Notes: generated by a model from the sequence alone, not told the origin. A stretch of DNA of 64,000 nucleotides from Todiramphus chloris collaris (GCA_025345505.1 JANVCC010000030.1:15011065-15075064), one strand, 5' to 3'; positions 27,377 through 40,031 are shown, numbered from the stretch's first letter. Program-made: numbers and translations.

Positions 27377-28601
27377 TCTGCCCGGCAGGTCTATCTCTCC
27401 CTCCCTGCCTCGGGTGGCAGGAGTTTCCTGTGGGAGTTGCAGGGTGTTCTGCCAGCTCTTGAGGACAGGGCAGGCTCTACTGGGACCAGGGCATTGCTGG
27501 GGAGATGACTGCAGGAGATCTTCCTTTTGGCCTTTCTTCTGGTTTATCACTATGGTCACTGCTCTGTGTCTTTCTTTGTTGACATGTGCAGGAATACCAT
27601 AAGACTTGAGTTTTTCTTTTCCATGGCATGCCAGGGAGATGGAGCAAAATTCCAGTTCGGGGTGTTGGTGTTTTGTTGTTTGTCTCAGACCTGGTTCCTT
27701 TTGCTTCCTTCTCATGGAAGAGCCCTGGTGTTTAGTAAGAGCTAAGAGAAACCTCTCCACTGTTTATATCTGCTCTTCACTGATGGTAGTGCCCTTACAG
27801 ATAGTTTTGTTTACCTCTTTCTCACCAGTGAGAAAATGGAGACTCAGTGGTGGGAATATCTCCAGAAGACCTTCATAACTGTACTGAGACTTTACCATTA
27901 GACTGTGATATAGGAAACTGTTTCCAAGGATCCTGATGAGAGAGGTCAGTGAGATATAAATGTTGGTGCATTGGAAGTAAAACCAGCCTCAGGCAGGGTC
28001 TCTGGCTTGGAGCAATCCTGAGGAAACATGCCGAGTTGGCACTTGCAGGAAACCCAGGGCACAATCCCAATTAGCCTGCTGAGATGAGTGCTCCAGGCTT
28101 GCTTCTATCACCGGTCTCTGCCCTGGGACCTGGGAGACAGGAAAGCCTGGTGCTAACAAGGGAAGCCACTAACTGTCCTGTGGGAGCTGGAAGCTTCCAC
28201 AAACATGTAGGACAACTGGAGAAGAGTAAAAAGTGCTTTGCTGGAAGCTGTGGGGTTGGAGTAGAAAGGGCAGTAGTGGGATGCTCCTGTTGTAGCTGTT
28301 CTGGGTGTCTGGTAGTTTCAGAGGACTATGGCATGTCTTTCCTCTGCTTGCTGCTGTTCACAGAACTCCTAAACCTTAATACATTTGAGACCTTTAAACG
28401 TCTGTAATGCTCAGCTGAAACTGGAAAATGTGCTGAAAAGGGACACTGGGACACTGACATTGTGTATTTCTGTTGCCTTGGATAGCCAAGCTAAAGACAT
28501 TTTATTGGAGGGAACTATTTCCCTCTCTTCAACTTTTTATATCAAAAAATCCCCAAATATCCCACAGACTTCTTGCTCTTAAAAGATATTCATTTTAACT
28601 T

Positions 28602-28624
28602 AAAAAAAAAAAGGGGGGGGGGGG
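28602..28624 (+). repeat. A11-G12 homopolymer junction
   Basis: Eleven A (28602-28612) run directly into twelve G (28613-28624). Length is likely variable and error-prone in assembly. Confidence 0.9.
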
Positions 28625-28844
28625 CAGGGAAGAGAACACCAAAACGACCACAACCACTCCCCTGGAAACCCCAAGCTATGAATGAAATGTTTCATCCCCT
28701 GGTGTAAAGGGTGGGGCTGATTCCAGGCAAATCCTGAAGCCAGCAGTTGCAAAGGTGGCTCAGAGAAAAGCTGGCATCTCCCTTTCCCTGTCTTTCTCAG
28801 CTCCAAGCCATTCAGAAGTACTCAGACCAATAGATCAGGACCGA

Positions 28845-29610
28845 AGCTGCAGAGATCCCAGGAAACTGCGACTCTCCCTTTCGCCCTTGTTCAGCACTGG
28901 GGCTGGCACGCAGACATCCCGGCACTGAGTTTGGGTGGCCGTGAGGAGACCGTTATAAATCCCCAGCAGTCTCTTCCTGAGGATATAAATGTTTGTCTCT
29001 AAGACATAATCTCGTGGCCGTTTCAATGACAGCTTAAACCGAAGCTGCAGCAAGGGTGCTCGGAGGGGTAATGGGAGAGTAGCCCACAGCTGTTTCTCTG
29101 GCTGTTTTTCTCTCCCAGACGTGAAAGCAGCAGCGGCGGAGCGATGCCCGGCATTCTTGCCCACCTACACACATGCTTCCCCCGCATAGCCCCGTGCCGC
29201 CTGCTCACCGCAAGCACTAGAGGCTGGGCTGTAAATCCGCTAGCCAGACAGATCCCTGACACCCCGGCTTCCTCCCCGCTTCTGCGGGCCATCTGCCTGC
29301 TGCCCTTAACTTGGCATCGCCCTCGCTATCGGCAAGGAAACTTCCTAGGAAGAAGAGTCAAAGCTGGGGATAGCACAAAGCCCATTTTCCCCTCGAGTTC
29401 ACTACCTTCTGGGTCTGCTACTGGGAGAGGCTCCCCCTCGCCTGCGCTCCCAGGCTGCCGTGCTGAACTTTGCCAGTCCTCATGGACCCACGCGGGCCCC
29501 CTCTGAAATCTTCACCTCTCGAGTGTGATCTGGCTCCATCTCCCAGTAGATTTTCTTTGAGGCGGTGCAAATGAGGTTGGCCAAATACCACTGAGCCTCG
29601 AGAGCCTCCC
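28845..29610. promoter_or_regulatory. CpG-rich block (candidate CpG island)
   Basis: By eye this stretch has more than 30 CpG dinucleotides in roughly 750 bp, far above its surroundings. They are densest around 29105-29215 and 29270-29480. It lies about 3.8 kb upstream of TP63 exon 1. Open frames occur on both strands but none resembles a known protein. It could be an alternative TP63 or divergent non-coding RNA promoter, or an enhancer. The call rests on composition only. Confidence 0.45.
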
Positions 29611-32175
29611 AGCTATGCATGGGGTACTGGCAATTCACACAGCGCACACACCCTGTGGCTTCTGTTTCCACTGCCGACTGTGCTATGCAAAGGAGCGCCT
29701 TGCAGCTGAGAGGCGTTTGACGCAGTCTAACTGCAATGGTAGATATCTCCTGACTAAGTTCATGGTGAAGCAACCCATAGCTATATGCTGCCTGTGAGCA
29801 ACGGGGAGGATGGAAGCTGGGGTTGGGTGGAGAGAAATCAGGAGACTTGTTTTTTGTAGGCAGTTGTGTTTTTTGCTCACTGTCACCAGTGGGTTTCCAA
29901 GGCTCTTGTTTTTCAGATGGGGAAAGCCAAAGTTAAACCTCCTGAGCTACTTCAGAACGTGTCCACATCTCTGTGAGAAGCTGAAAATGTCCAGCTCTCT
30001 GGGAAAAGCAGCCAGGTGCTGTGTGCACTGCCAAAATGAGCCAAACCGTGAGAGATTTGCATTTGCCAAGCCCCGGGCATGAGGGCTGGTAAGGACCTTG
30101 GGCAGTTGGTGGCCCCTTTTGAAGTTTTTATGGAAATGTCCTTGCTAGACACTCCCTCCCATTGGTGTCTTGTGAGTGAGAAGAGAGGCCTGCTCCAAGT
30201 AGCTAGTTCTCATCACAATTATGTGCTGCTTCTTTTATAAATTAATTGTGGTTTTTCAGGAGAAGTTATTCCTTTGGTGTGAATTTTGAGCTGGAGACTA
30301 CCTACCTCTTCTTGACTGTGGTGCTGCTAGATGTGCTCAGCACTAAAAGCAGAATACACAGGATTGGTAGTTTGGACTGTAACAGACATGTATTTAATAT
30401 GTCTGAGGTACCTGTAAAGGTAGGGTAAAGCCAGAGGTCAGGTTGACCCTTGGAGACAGAGGCCAGCCCATCAGCATCAATTCCAGGTGATGGAAGCTGC
30501 CTGTTTTACTTCATAAAACCCTTGTAATGTGTGATCTGGCCACAAAGCATTATCTGGGCATGCGTCAGGTGAGGAGACTGGTCAAACCCAGGGGAGCAAG
30601 TCTGAGTGTTTGGGTGGGCATTGTTCAATCTTTCCCTGCTCCTAATGTTTTGGAACTGGCACTCAGGCTGTGCTGGGGAAGACTTCTTCAGCTCCCTTGA
30701 AAAAGTAGGTAGAGCAGGATTTCCCAGGAACAGCTGTTCTCATACAGTGTTTCTTTTGCATGAGGTTTATACCTTTTAGGCTGAAATCTGTCAGGGAAGA
30801 CACGCTCTTCTAGGCTGTTGGGAGAGTACACAAAACACAGCCACACTTCTGTGAAGCCAGGCCTGAAGCAGTAACAGCTAGTCCCATGACAGGCATGGTG
30901 GAAGAAACCCAATAAGCTTCTGCAGTGCCTCTAGGAGCAATCACTAGGTCTCAGCAGTCTATCTACAGCCCAGCCTGGTTCCTGCATACACCTCCCCAGC
31001 CAGGCTGGTTATCCATATTCACACCCATGGGTGCAGATTGAAACTGGGTCCTGGTGCAAGAGAGTGTGAACCCAAGCTCTTGTTCAAATGTTTTGTGTAG
31101 GGAGACAACTTGTCTGATGTGTCTTTGGTTAAGGGTGGATGTTCAAAGCCTAGATGAGAGCCAGGCTAGCAGTACAGAACACAAGTTTGCACTGGTCCCT
31201 GGCCCTTCTTGCCCATTCCCTGGAAGTGTTTGCTGTCTTGGGAGAGGTGGGGGCACCAGGGGTAAGCACAGCCCTGATCTCAGCAGCAGAAAGGGATGCA
31301 GCAGCTCTGCAGCCATGGTCCCTGGGCTGTGCCATGTGTACACAAGCCCTGGTGTGATTCCCCCCCTCCTTTCCCCAGCAGAGCCCGATTTGGGCATTTC
31401 CCCAATGATGCAGGCTACCAGGTTTGGTACTCGCTCCAGGGCTCAGCTTAAGTTCAGAAAGGTGTTTCATATCACTGCTCTTCCACAGGCCAGGCAGGAG
31501 AAGCAGTGTCCAGCAGTGAGGGACCCCTAAAATTCAGTTAATAATTACAGTCTTCACTTCCAGCCTCTCTTCCTTGACAAATGCCACTTATCATAGCAAA
31601 AGCAGCTTGGACTTGGCCAGGGATCAGCCCTGCGAGTTTACAGGATTCACAATTCACAGATGTTAGGAACTATCAGGCTGAGTGTGGGTGGAGAATGTCA
31701 AGACTGAAATAGCTCCCCTGCCACCCTGGCATGGGCAGCAAAGAAAATGTTTCCACATGACATTCTTCGAACCAAAATTTCCTACAAGGAAAATGCAGCA
31801 GGGAAAAATAAGAGGTGATTGCCCCTGAGCTGCCGTTTCAGAGGGCTTCTGGTTTTTGTTCGGGAGGTTAATGTTTGTGCTGACATCAGCACAAAAGATG
31901 CACTGTAGGTGAGCTGTAGGGCAGCCCCTTCCCTGTCTTCATACACACAAATACATACTTCTGCTCGAAGATGCAGTCGCACTGGTGCATAGATACATGG
32001 ACACTATTTTTTCCTGATGGAATCCATTTTAATTTAGCTCCTGATTCATATTTCATTCATTCTCCAAAACCACAAAACCAGGATAGGTTTACAGCTTGTA
32101 CTATTTGGATGAGCCGTGGTGGGAGGGAAAAACAGGGGGACAAGACAGGTTGCTTTCCTGAATGACTTTCTGCAT

Positions 32176-32272
32176 GACTTGAAAAAAAAATAACCCAAAC
32201 AAAACAACAAAACAAGCAAGCAAACAAAAACAACAACAACCAAAAAAACCAACCTCCAAAACAAAAAACAAG
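32176..32272. repeat. A/C-rich low-complexity tract
   Basis: The sequence is nearly all A and C with only a few G or T (for example CAAACAAAACAACAAAACAA, then ACAACAACAACC). It is the strand-complement type of the G/T-rich tract in intron 1 and lies just upstream of the TA promoter region. Confidence 0.8.
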
Positions 32273-32699
32273 GGAGAAGAGGGGGAAGGGAGGGTGCAGA
32301 AATTAAAGCCTTCCTTGCTAGCTTTTATTTTTCTTCAGGAAAATAAAATCTGCTTTTCATCTCTGATAGTTTTTAGTGGACTTCACTCTTGTTTTGTTAG
32401 GCTTTAGTGGCCTGAAAAAGGTTGGATTTCTATATTTATTTTTTTTTTTTATCTTTTGATTTCTCCTCAAGATACCTGAAAATACTGTTGTTTTGTCATG
32501 TGGAATATATATTATTTACAGAACATCAAAACAATGAATGATTTCTATATAATCTCTGCTCTTTTTGAAAAAGAGGTCAAAAGATACAGAAGGAAGCATT
32601 AAAAACTATGTCTGCTAGTTTTCTTGGGGGGAGGAGGGCAGGAAGGGGAGGCACAGGAGCAAGAGTTCAGAGTTAATTTTAATTGAGGAATTTCCCCAT

Positions 32700-33210
32700 A
32701 TTTTTTCATTCAGCTTTTGAAACTGTGACCACAACAGACTGTTTGAACTGTGGTGTGAGAGAGACTGAAAATTTCCCCCGGCAACTTTACGCAGGTACTA
32801 GCCACAGAGCTGACAAGGAAAGCTTTTAAAGGACAATGAAATTCAGCACAAGCGCTGCACCCGGCCGAGGAAACTCCAGCCATCTGGAGACAAGGATGAC
32901 CAACAGCCACAGCAGTTTGCAAAATTGCAAGAGCTGCCAAAATTAAACTGTGAAGTCAGGCGGGAAGGCAACCAATGACCGTTGAGATCAGAAGTTCAGA
33001 GATGCCCCAGATGAGCTCCCAACAACAAGTGTGGCTGGCGTGCACCAAAGTTTATTAAGGATGTTGAGAGGAGGGGAAAATATCTGTGCAGAAGATGCCC
33101 AGCTGGCGAGGAGGGACTGGTGGTGATGCTCAGGTCACTTGATGAATCCCATTGGCCAAGCCCCTGGGAGATCCCACCCATTCACAAGTGTAAAATAAAT
33201 CTCTAAAGTT
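32700..33210 (+). promoter_or_regulatory. TP63: Probable TAp63 proximal promoter
   Basis: This is the sequence immediately upstream of the inferred transcript start. An inverted CCAAT box (ATTGG at 33151-33155; GGCCAATGGG on the - strand, a good NF-Y match) sits about 60 bp upstream, the usual NF-Y position. A direct CCAAT is at 32972-32976. Two opposed RUNX-type cores, ACCACA at 32728-32733 and TGTGGT at 32749-32754, lie farther up, and an E-box (CATCTG) is near 32879. The block is not a CpG island. Promoter identity rests on position relative to exon 1; the individual factor sites are motif matches only. Confidence 0.55.
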
Positions 33211-33311
33211 GTACCTCGTGTACCACTTGACCTTATTGCTTTTAGCCTGCTGGCTTTATATCTATTTATTTATTTTATTTTGGTTTGTACCCAAAGAGGG
33301 GCTCAAAGGAA
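33211..33311 (+). promoter_or_regulatory. TP63: TAp63 5' UTR block, likely start of exon 1
   Basis: The stretch 33224-33265 (TTGACCTTATTGCTTTTAGC, then GGCTTTATATCTAT) closely resembles the start of the human TAp63 mRNA 5' UTR as I recall it, and lies directly upstream of the exon 1 ATG. An (ATTT)n-like run follows at about 33262-33282, where human has a TATA-rich run. The segment TTTATATC at 33255-33262 looks like a TATA box, but in human the equivalent bases are inside the transcript. It is therefore probably a conserved UTR or downstream element, and transcription probably starts near 33210. The left boundary is inferred from recalled homology, not from transcript data. Confidence 0.7.
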
Positions 33312-33373
33312 ATGAATTTTGAACCGGCACCTTTCACCACCTTGCAGTACTACCCTGATCCCTGCATCCAGCG
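33312..33373 (+). CDS. TP63: TP63 exon 1 coding part (TA* N-terminus)
   Basis: This exon encodes the first 20 codons plus two bases of the long transactivating p63 isoform. It starts MNFEPAPFTT and ends PDPCIQ, then CG, which completes an Arg codon with the first base of exon 2. The human counterpart, from memory, begins MNFE and ends PDPYIQR with the same 62-nt coding length. p63 is a nuclear p53-family transcription factor controlling epithelial stratification and germ-cell quality. The start is supported by an in-frame TAG at 33243-33245 with no ATG between it and 33312. The donor is CG|GTGAGT at 33374. Differences from human fall at residues 5-9, 14 and 18, a high proportion for so short a peptide. 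The exon is followed by about 20.4 kb of intron 1. Assignment is strong because exons 2 and 3 continue the same protein in phase. Confidence 0.93.
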
Positions 33374-34459
33374 GTGAGTCTCTGAGCGTGACGTAACTCT
33401 CTCCTATCGCAGGTTTGATCTCGGTGTCCTGTGTAATTGTTAACTTTTCTGCTATCGTCCAGCACCAGCTGGGCAGCATGCGGAAAAAATATGCTGCTCT
33501 CTTCATGCTCAGTGGAGCTTATTATTATTTTTGGCTTTCGAACAGGTTACTGTTTAATTATAGGCATCCGTTTAAGCTATCTCCTTTTTCCTCTTTGGCA
33601 TTAGAGGGAAAAAAAAATACATGATAAATAACAAGAAATCTGATAGTATCTTTTCCTTGTGTTTTGGAGCAGAAGGTTAATCTGTGCTTTGGGTAGTGCA
33701 GGAATTGCTTTAGCTTCCTATAGCGTGTTTATGTGTTCCTTTAAATGAAAAAGCTCCTGGAAAGAATATGAACTTTACTATTAAACCCTGAAATTTTGGA
33801 ATTTAAAGGAAATATAATTTAAAGGATTCAGAGAAGAAAATAAATCACCTTCTAAGAGTGAGCACTTTTCCAGGAATATTTTTTTTTTATGCTAACAGCC
33901 AAGCTCAGAGCCTGACAACCACTCTTATTTTAGCTTTGTTGTTACGCTGAGTTTTATAACTTTCCAGCAGATAAAAGAGCGTGTCTGCGCAAGGTATCAT
34001 ATTGTCAGTTTGTTTGTTTCTCCCAATAGAAGATACTATATTTAAGCATGTAAATGACATGTAGATGGTATTTTTCCAGTCATAAAGTTCGGAGAGGTGC
34101 AATCCTCTGAGCACAGTCACTCGTCGAGCTACTTTAAGGCTAGTTCCTGGCTGTGTTTTGAAAAAGCCCTGGCTGGTGTCTCACGAAGGCATTTGATCCC
34201 CTGAAGGGTTAACTATTAACTCTGCATGCTCTGCAGGGTGCTGGGGAAAGCTGCCTTTGTTGAAGAAAGGACTTGGCTACTGTCCCCCAGCCCACAGCAT
34301 TGCAGGCAACTTTGCGATCTCTTCTTTTTTGATCTCTTCTCCCCCACCCCATCGTGATTTGTTGCATTGCTTGTGGGAGTTTTTACCCCCACACCCCTTA
34401 ACTGTCTGGGTGCTCTGTGCCACTCCAGTGAGAAGATAGTGGGGAGGAGTGAGGAGACC

Positions 34460-34720
34460 TGGCAGTGAGGAGGGGCTGCCTTTGGGGCCGGAGGAGGGGA
34501 GCTGGCAAATAGCGCACGGTCCTTGGCAGCGCTGCCGTGGCAGAGGAACACAGAACGGAGCCGGGGTCGGGGGGATTGCTTTCCCCAGGGAGATCTGCCC
34601 GGGCACAATGGCACTCTGATCTCCCACAGACTCACCCAGACCTGCTGACCCCGGCTGGGATGTGCGTGTGTCCTGGAGAAGAGCAGTCCAAGAGTGGTGC
34701 CCACCAGGGAAGGTGGATTT
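34460..34720. promoter_or_regulatory. Small CpG/GC-rich cluster in intron 1
   Basis: Starting about 1.1 kb downstream of exon 1, this GC-rich stretch contains GCGCACGG, GCAGCGCTGCCG and GAGCCGGGGTCGG-type CpG clusters in otherwise CpG-poor intron. It may be a downstream promoter or enhancer element. Only composition supports this. Confidence 0.3.
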
Positions 34721-37700
34721 CGGCTGACAGTTGTGGGGTCTTTAGCAGACAGATATGTTTCAGTGCCTAGAAATCACGGCCAGGCAAATTCCCAAATGGA
34801 AAATAATTTTTAAAAACATTAAAAAAATAATTGGAAAGCATAAAGATACTCTGGGAAGTGTACCTGAGCTCTGGGACAGCTTCCCAGCCTCTGTGAACTC
34901 TTGCCAGTCACATACCATCCCATGACAAAGAGCAGGTTCATAAAAACGATGCTGAGGCTTGGAAAAAAAAAAAAAAAAACCAAAACAACAGCTGAAGTAG
35001 AAATTAAATTATAAAATAAAAAAAATAAAAACCCCTTGGCTGTAACCTGTAGAACTTTCTTAATGGGCCTTTTTCCCCTTCCAATCTTGCCTCCTCCAGC
35101 AAGTCAGGTCCTTCTCTAGCAATGCTGCTCCTCACCAGCGTGATGAGTTTTTAAATGACCGTTATGGTGTAGGAAGCCTCAGGACACCTTGGGACAGATA
35201 AAGTTTGTGACACTCCTCTGTCATAAAACCTGATCAAGATGTAGCTTAGCATACTAACGTGTCTCAGCTGTTATGCATGTCTGTTTACATGAGCCAAGAG
35301 TGGCATTTGTCCAGTTATTAGTGGCTGTGCTCTGCCACAGGTCAAAATCAGCTGAAAGCTGGGCGCAGAGATACTTCTCTCAATCTGAAGTCATAGATGG
35401 TCTTCAGCTTTAAGTTCCATTGGTTGGATATTCATGATTTGTTGGGTGACATTTTTCTGACTGATTTAACAAAATTGAACAGTTTCATAATTGCTTTTTT
35501 ATTCTTTTTTTTCCTTTTTTTTTTTGTGTTTTTTTTTTTTAAACACAGTTTGAAACACTTTTGCTTTGATGTGGTCAAAGCTCTTTATTTAGCTAAATCC
35601 AGTGTGCTTCTCTGCAACTTTAAAATTACATCAAGTAATAATCTAAACAGCAAACTGATAACGTTGAGCTGAGGCATGCTGGCAAAATAACAGTAGTGAA
35701 AAGTGTTCGAAGCCCTGTTAAAACGTGTGGAGCACGGGGGTGTCACACAGGTTACCCTGTAGGTCAGCGTGGAGGGGGAAGCAGTTCTAAATCCCAGTTA
35801 GCTGTAAAATCTGTGGCTTAGTTTTACCCTCTGCTGTTGCTTCCTCTGTTAATCTCTTCATTTTGGGGGGTGTCTGGCAGGCAACGTGGGAGCCAGTTAC
35901 AGAGTTTTCTCTGTCAAGTGGTGAACGCAGATCACACTTGAGAGCGTTAACTGATGTGCCATTATATATACATGCTTGTATACTTACTGCCTGTCATTTC
36001 ACAGCAGTGAAACTACGTGCTGCTGCTGTTATGGCATATCTAAACAACACAGTTTCAGTGCCAAAGAAGAGAAAAAAAATAGCTGAGTGCCCAGACTCCC
36101 AGTGCTGCAAGGTTTTATTCAGGCCACTCCAGCCTCTGTCTCAACAGCCCACCTCTCTCATTTAGGGCATTTATTTATTTGTAAATATGGGCATCAAAGC
36201 AAAGCACCCCCTGAAACACACGCAAGTACAGATAACTCATCTGGGCCATGGGACAGCAGCCTTCTCCTTCACTACCTCAGTGCTGCGGGCACTGGAGTTC
36301 AGTGCTGGAGCTGCAGCCCAGCTGAGCCAGGGGCAGAGGGGCACTGGGCACTGCTGGGGACATACATTTCTGAGCAGAAGTGAGGAATGCAAATGTAGCA
36401 TGGGAATGTCTGAAGTGAAGTCAAAAAGGTATATCCTGAGCACACTCGTCTTTCTTCTTAAACAGAAAGAGATAAGAGATGCTAAAATTCAGCAGTAATG
36501 GAGTTGAGCAAAAGCCTCAAAGCTTTTCTATTTCTGTTTCCCTTATGAAGGGATTTGCACGGAACGCTTGGAATCAGCGATAAATTGGGTTCAGCGCACT
36601 GGCTCTGGTGCCTGAGAGGTGATGCTGTGAGGACAAAAGCACCTGCTTCAGCACAAGTTGCTGACCCCCGTGAATTACTTGTTTGGATGGTACCGTGGGA
36701 GCTCATCCTGTGCTGCAGGAAACCCAGGCTGGCTCTGAGTCATAAAATGAGCTCACTATCTGAAACAGGCGGGATTTCCACCTTCCAAGAAGTACCCACC
36801 TAGCTGCAGTTGAAAGCTACTTAATGTAAGATGAAGAAGGCACTGTAATTATGATCAAAGTCCAGCTGTTGAGAGCCATGTAATTAGTCTCTCTCTCCAA
36901 AGCTGCCCTTTTTTTTTTTTTTAAACAGCTAATGCTTGGTTGGGGGAGTGATGTTTACAGATAAGGTACTTGTGTTCTTGGAAATAATGGTCATTAGGCT
37001 GTGTTTTACCCAGGAGCTCTCTGCTTTTGGGGCTGTTGGGAATGCACCTGCTGGTGCCACTGGACTATGGTCCTGCCTGCTCTGCTCGCCCCGTACCTCT
37101 GCCCAGGCTAATTGGTGGCCTTGGGATTTCACATCGCTGATGTGTTGAAGGCGTTCACTGTGTCTCACTCCTCCCTGCTGAATGAAAGGCTTCTCACACA
37201 AGCTGCTCTTCCCTCTTTAATTTCTGGCTTTAATTTCTCAGCACAATGTGATACCGCCTGCCTCCCAAATCTCGCTAATGACAGAGGCTCGAGGAACAAC
37301 CCTGAAATCCTCTGGTCTCTGCAGCATCTGTGCTGGAAACCTGGTTTCTCAGGAATGGTCCAGGGTTTAGGGAGGGTTGCAAAAAAAAAAAAAAAAAAGG
37401 CAGAAAACCCCAAACCCAACCATGTATGTAGGGAAAAAAAGGTATCTATTTTTAGAAGAATGAGGGAAACACTCAGAAATGAGTTGGAGAATGGAAGCGA
37501 GGGGAGGGAATAGATCACGGCCGCAGCATCTAATGGGTGCTGTATCTGGGTGGATTTTGGTGAGCAGGGTCTACTTCCAGCCTGCTAGAGGTCCTGGGTT
37601 AAAAGGGATTTTTCGCTGGGAGCACTGCACTTGTTGCTTCACCTTTCTTCATCTATTCCCGTAAGTTATCAAACAGGGCTGATATATGGACTGCAATTAT

Positions 37701-40018
37701 CAGATAGGAGCCTTGCCAATGTTAATGCTTGCAATGCAGCACAGAGGTGAAAAACTCACTGTACCCTGTGCTCATCATTACTAATAGGCAGTAATGAAAC
37801 AGTAGGTTTCCTCCCTTTGGGTTGGGAGGGGGCAATATTCAGGTGAAACCTGCTGGCTACCCCTCCTGATCACAGGCAGCAGCGTGCTGTGCCCCTTCAT
37901 GGTCGTGAATCAATGCTTGCATAAGCAGCTCTCCTTTCACCCGGGTGTTAGCTGAGTGACATTGTGACAGAGCTTTGCTTAGGCTGCCGTAGGGTAACGT
38001 CTTGCAGGAGGGTTTCATCCCATGCGCAGGCTCTGCAGAATCCATGCATTTGGCAAGCGCACGTTTTTTCCTCTTCCCTCATCCTATGCTTTGCTGAAAA
38101 GTAACTGAACTGCTCCTGTGACAGGGTGAACAAAACTCATCTGCTTCCACCTTTGAGATAGGAGCCTGAGTTTGTCGTGCTGGCAGAAAGACCTGAAGCC
38201 ATGTAAGGAAAGCCACATGACTTGGTATAGATCTATTTGCAGAAACAGCCAGTGATACAGCAGGTACTTTCCAAAGACTCAGAGAGGGGCCAAAAATTGT
38301 TCTGAGCTGCTTGTGGTGTGCTCAGAGCAGCCGGTGACTTCTGGAGGAGCAGAATTGACTCCACTCAGGAAGGAAAGGTGGAGGGGAGGGGAGCCAGGGA
38401 GGTGATTTTTTTGTTTCACTGGCCTCAGTGAGCGCTTCTGTGGGGTGGTGATCGCCTTCATGGCTGTGCTGTCACCCCTGGTAGAAATGCCACGGGGAAG
38501 GACCCCCATCTGGAGACAGATGCATGCAAGGGACAGCATGCAGTGTGCTGAGACATGGATAAGGCAGATTGGCCTCGTGAGCAGGAGGGTTTTGCAGAGC
38601 AGCTCTGCAGGGAGGACATGGGACCTCCCATGCTGCCAGCCTGGGACCTCTCAGCTGACCCTATGGCACCTCACTTAAGGACATGTGCTGCTGGTGGAGA
38701 GGAGGGGAGAGCATTTAGTATTTGAGGTCTGCTTTTTGGATGCACTCCTGTCCTGCAATCTCATTAGAAGATAGGATCTTTGTAAAACACCACTTAAGGG
38801 CAGCATGTTAAATCCTCTGCAGTTCTTTCTTCCCTGCAGTCTGCTTGTCCCCGCTGCTGCCCTCTGTTTTGTTGCCACTGAACCTCTTTGCTCGATGTCA
38901 GAGACATGTCATTGTGCTAAGGATGTTCCAACCCTTCACAGTAGTTGCAAAGGACAGCACTTTTCCTTTTATTCCTCTTCAAAATGGTATAGGCCCCTCA
39001 TGAGCGTTAGAAAAAAATATTTGCTCGGAGGTCTTTTTAGTGCTTCTTAAAGGATTAAAGTGGAATCAAATCAATCATTTTCTTTTTTTTCCCAGATCTC
39101 AAAAGACTGTATATGTGAAGAATTTCATGTGCTCCTTTTTGCTATGAGAACACCTAATTCATAGGATTTTGCTCAACTTCCAAAAAGACTGAAGAAATTA
39201 AAGAAGCAAGTTCTCCATAGCTCATTTGTTCAGAGATGTTTTGTGTGTTCATGGTGCACGTTATAAGTTATAATCCCTTGCTGATTTGCGTGGTACCTTC
39301 TGCTAACTTGCAATGGCTCCTCTCAACAAACACAAGGATTTCTGTTTTGATACAGAGCAGAAGGGCTCATCTTTAATTTGGGGGAAAAAAAAAACCTCAA
39401 ATTTCTGATGTCCAACAAGTGGCCAAAGGAGCATTAAATCCTTTATAAAAAAAAAATGTCCGTAGGTGTCACAAGACATGGAGGAGGATGGAGAATCTTG
39501 GATGATGAAGAAATCAAGGAAACCCGGCTTTTAATTTGGTGCCTGGCTCTAAGCTAGTTCCACACTCACGTGAAACCCTGCACGGGTACGTGGGCTCTGT
39601 GGTGGGAGCCAATGGTTATGCTGCCATACAAATTTTGACTTCTGTTTAGTTTAAAATTTTGTAACCCATGATCAAAACTGAAGCAATCAGAAGGAAGACG
39701 TTTTGCTACAATAGATTTTTGAGGTCTGTTCGACTAGGTCTGCTGATAACAGACAGGTAATACCCTTCCATCTGTTTAGCTTCAAGAAAACATCCGTATC
39801 TGTTCCTAAGGCTGACTTAGGAGTTTTTGGTGCCTGCTTGTAATCACTTACTACTGTGTAGCAGACCATCTCCCCACAGGATTTTGCTGCTGAGTCATCT
39901 CCAGTCAGGTGTTTGAATGCCACAGGTGTCCTGATATGATAAATACTGATGCATGTAAGCAAGGGGAATTTGGTTAGTGCATGGAGCTATAAAGAGAACA
40001 GCCACCTCCGTGAGTGAA

Positions 40019-40031
40019 GGGGGGGGGGGGG
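40019..40031 (+). repeat. G13 homopolymer
   Basis: Thirteen consecutive G in TP63 intron 1, a likely length-polymorphic or misassembled site. Confidence 0.9.

Larger units (their letters stand above)
24601..32699. other. Intergenic DNA upstream of the TA promoter
   Basis: No gene is recognised. It includes an A16 run (24651-24666), a CRE and kappa-B motif pair (27354-27376), a CpG-rich block (about 28.85-29.6 kb), an A11G12 junction (28602-28624) and an A/C-rich tract (32176-32272). Open frames such as 158 codons at 31054-31530 on the + strand have no recognisable domain. Confidence 0.65.

Noticed and set aside
31054..31530. 158-codon open frame on the + strand
   Set aside because: No family similarity, overlapping frames on the other strand, and no promoter or splice evidence.
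1..33200. TPRG1 exons, expected upstream by synteny
   Set aside because: None of the TPRG1 protein segments I know could be found in the open frames, so the gene is probably outside the window.
33255..33262. TTTATATC as the TATA box of TAp63
   Set aside because: The same bases appear inside the human TAp63 mRNA as I recall it, so they are more likely transcribed than a TATA box.
34216..34704. 162-codon open frame on the - strand
   Set aside because: It overlaps the GC-rich intron 1 cluster, where stop codons are rarer. The protein is low in recognisable structure and antisense to TP63.
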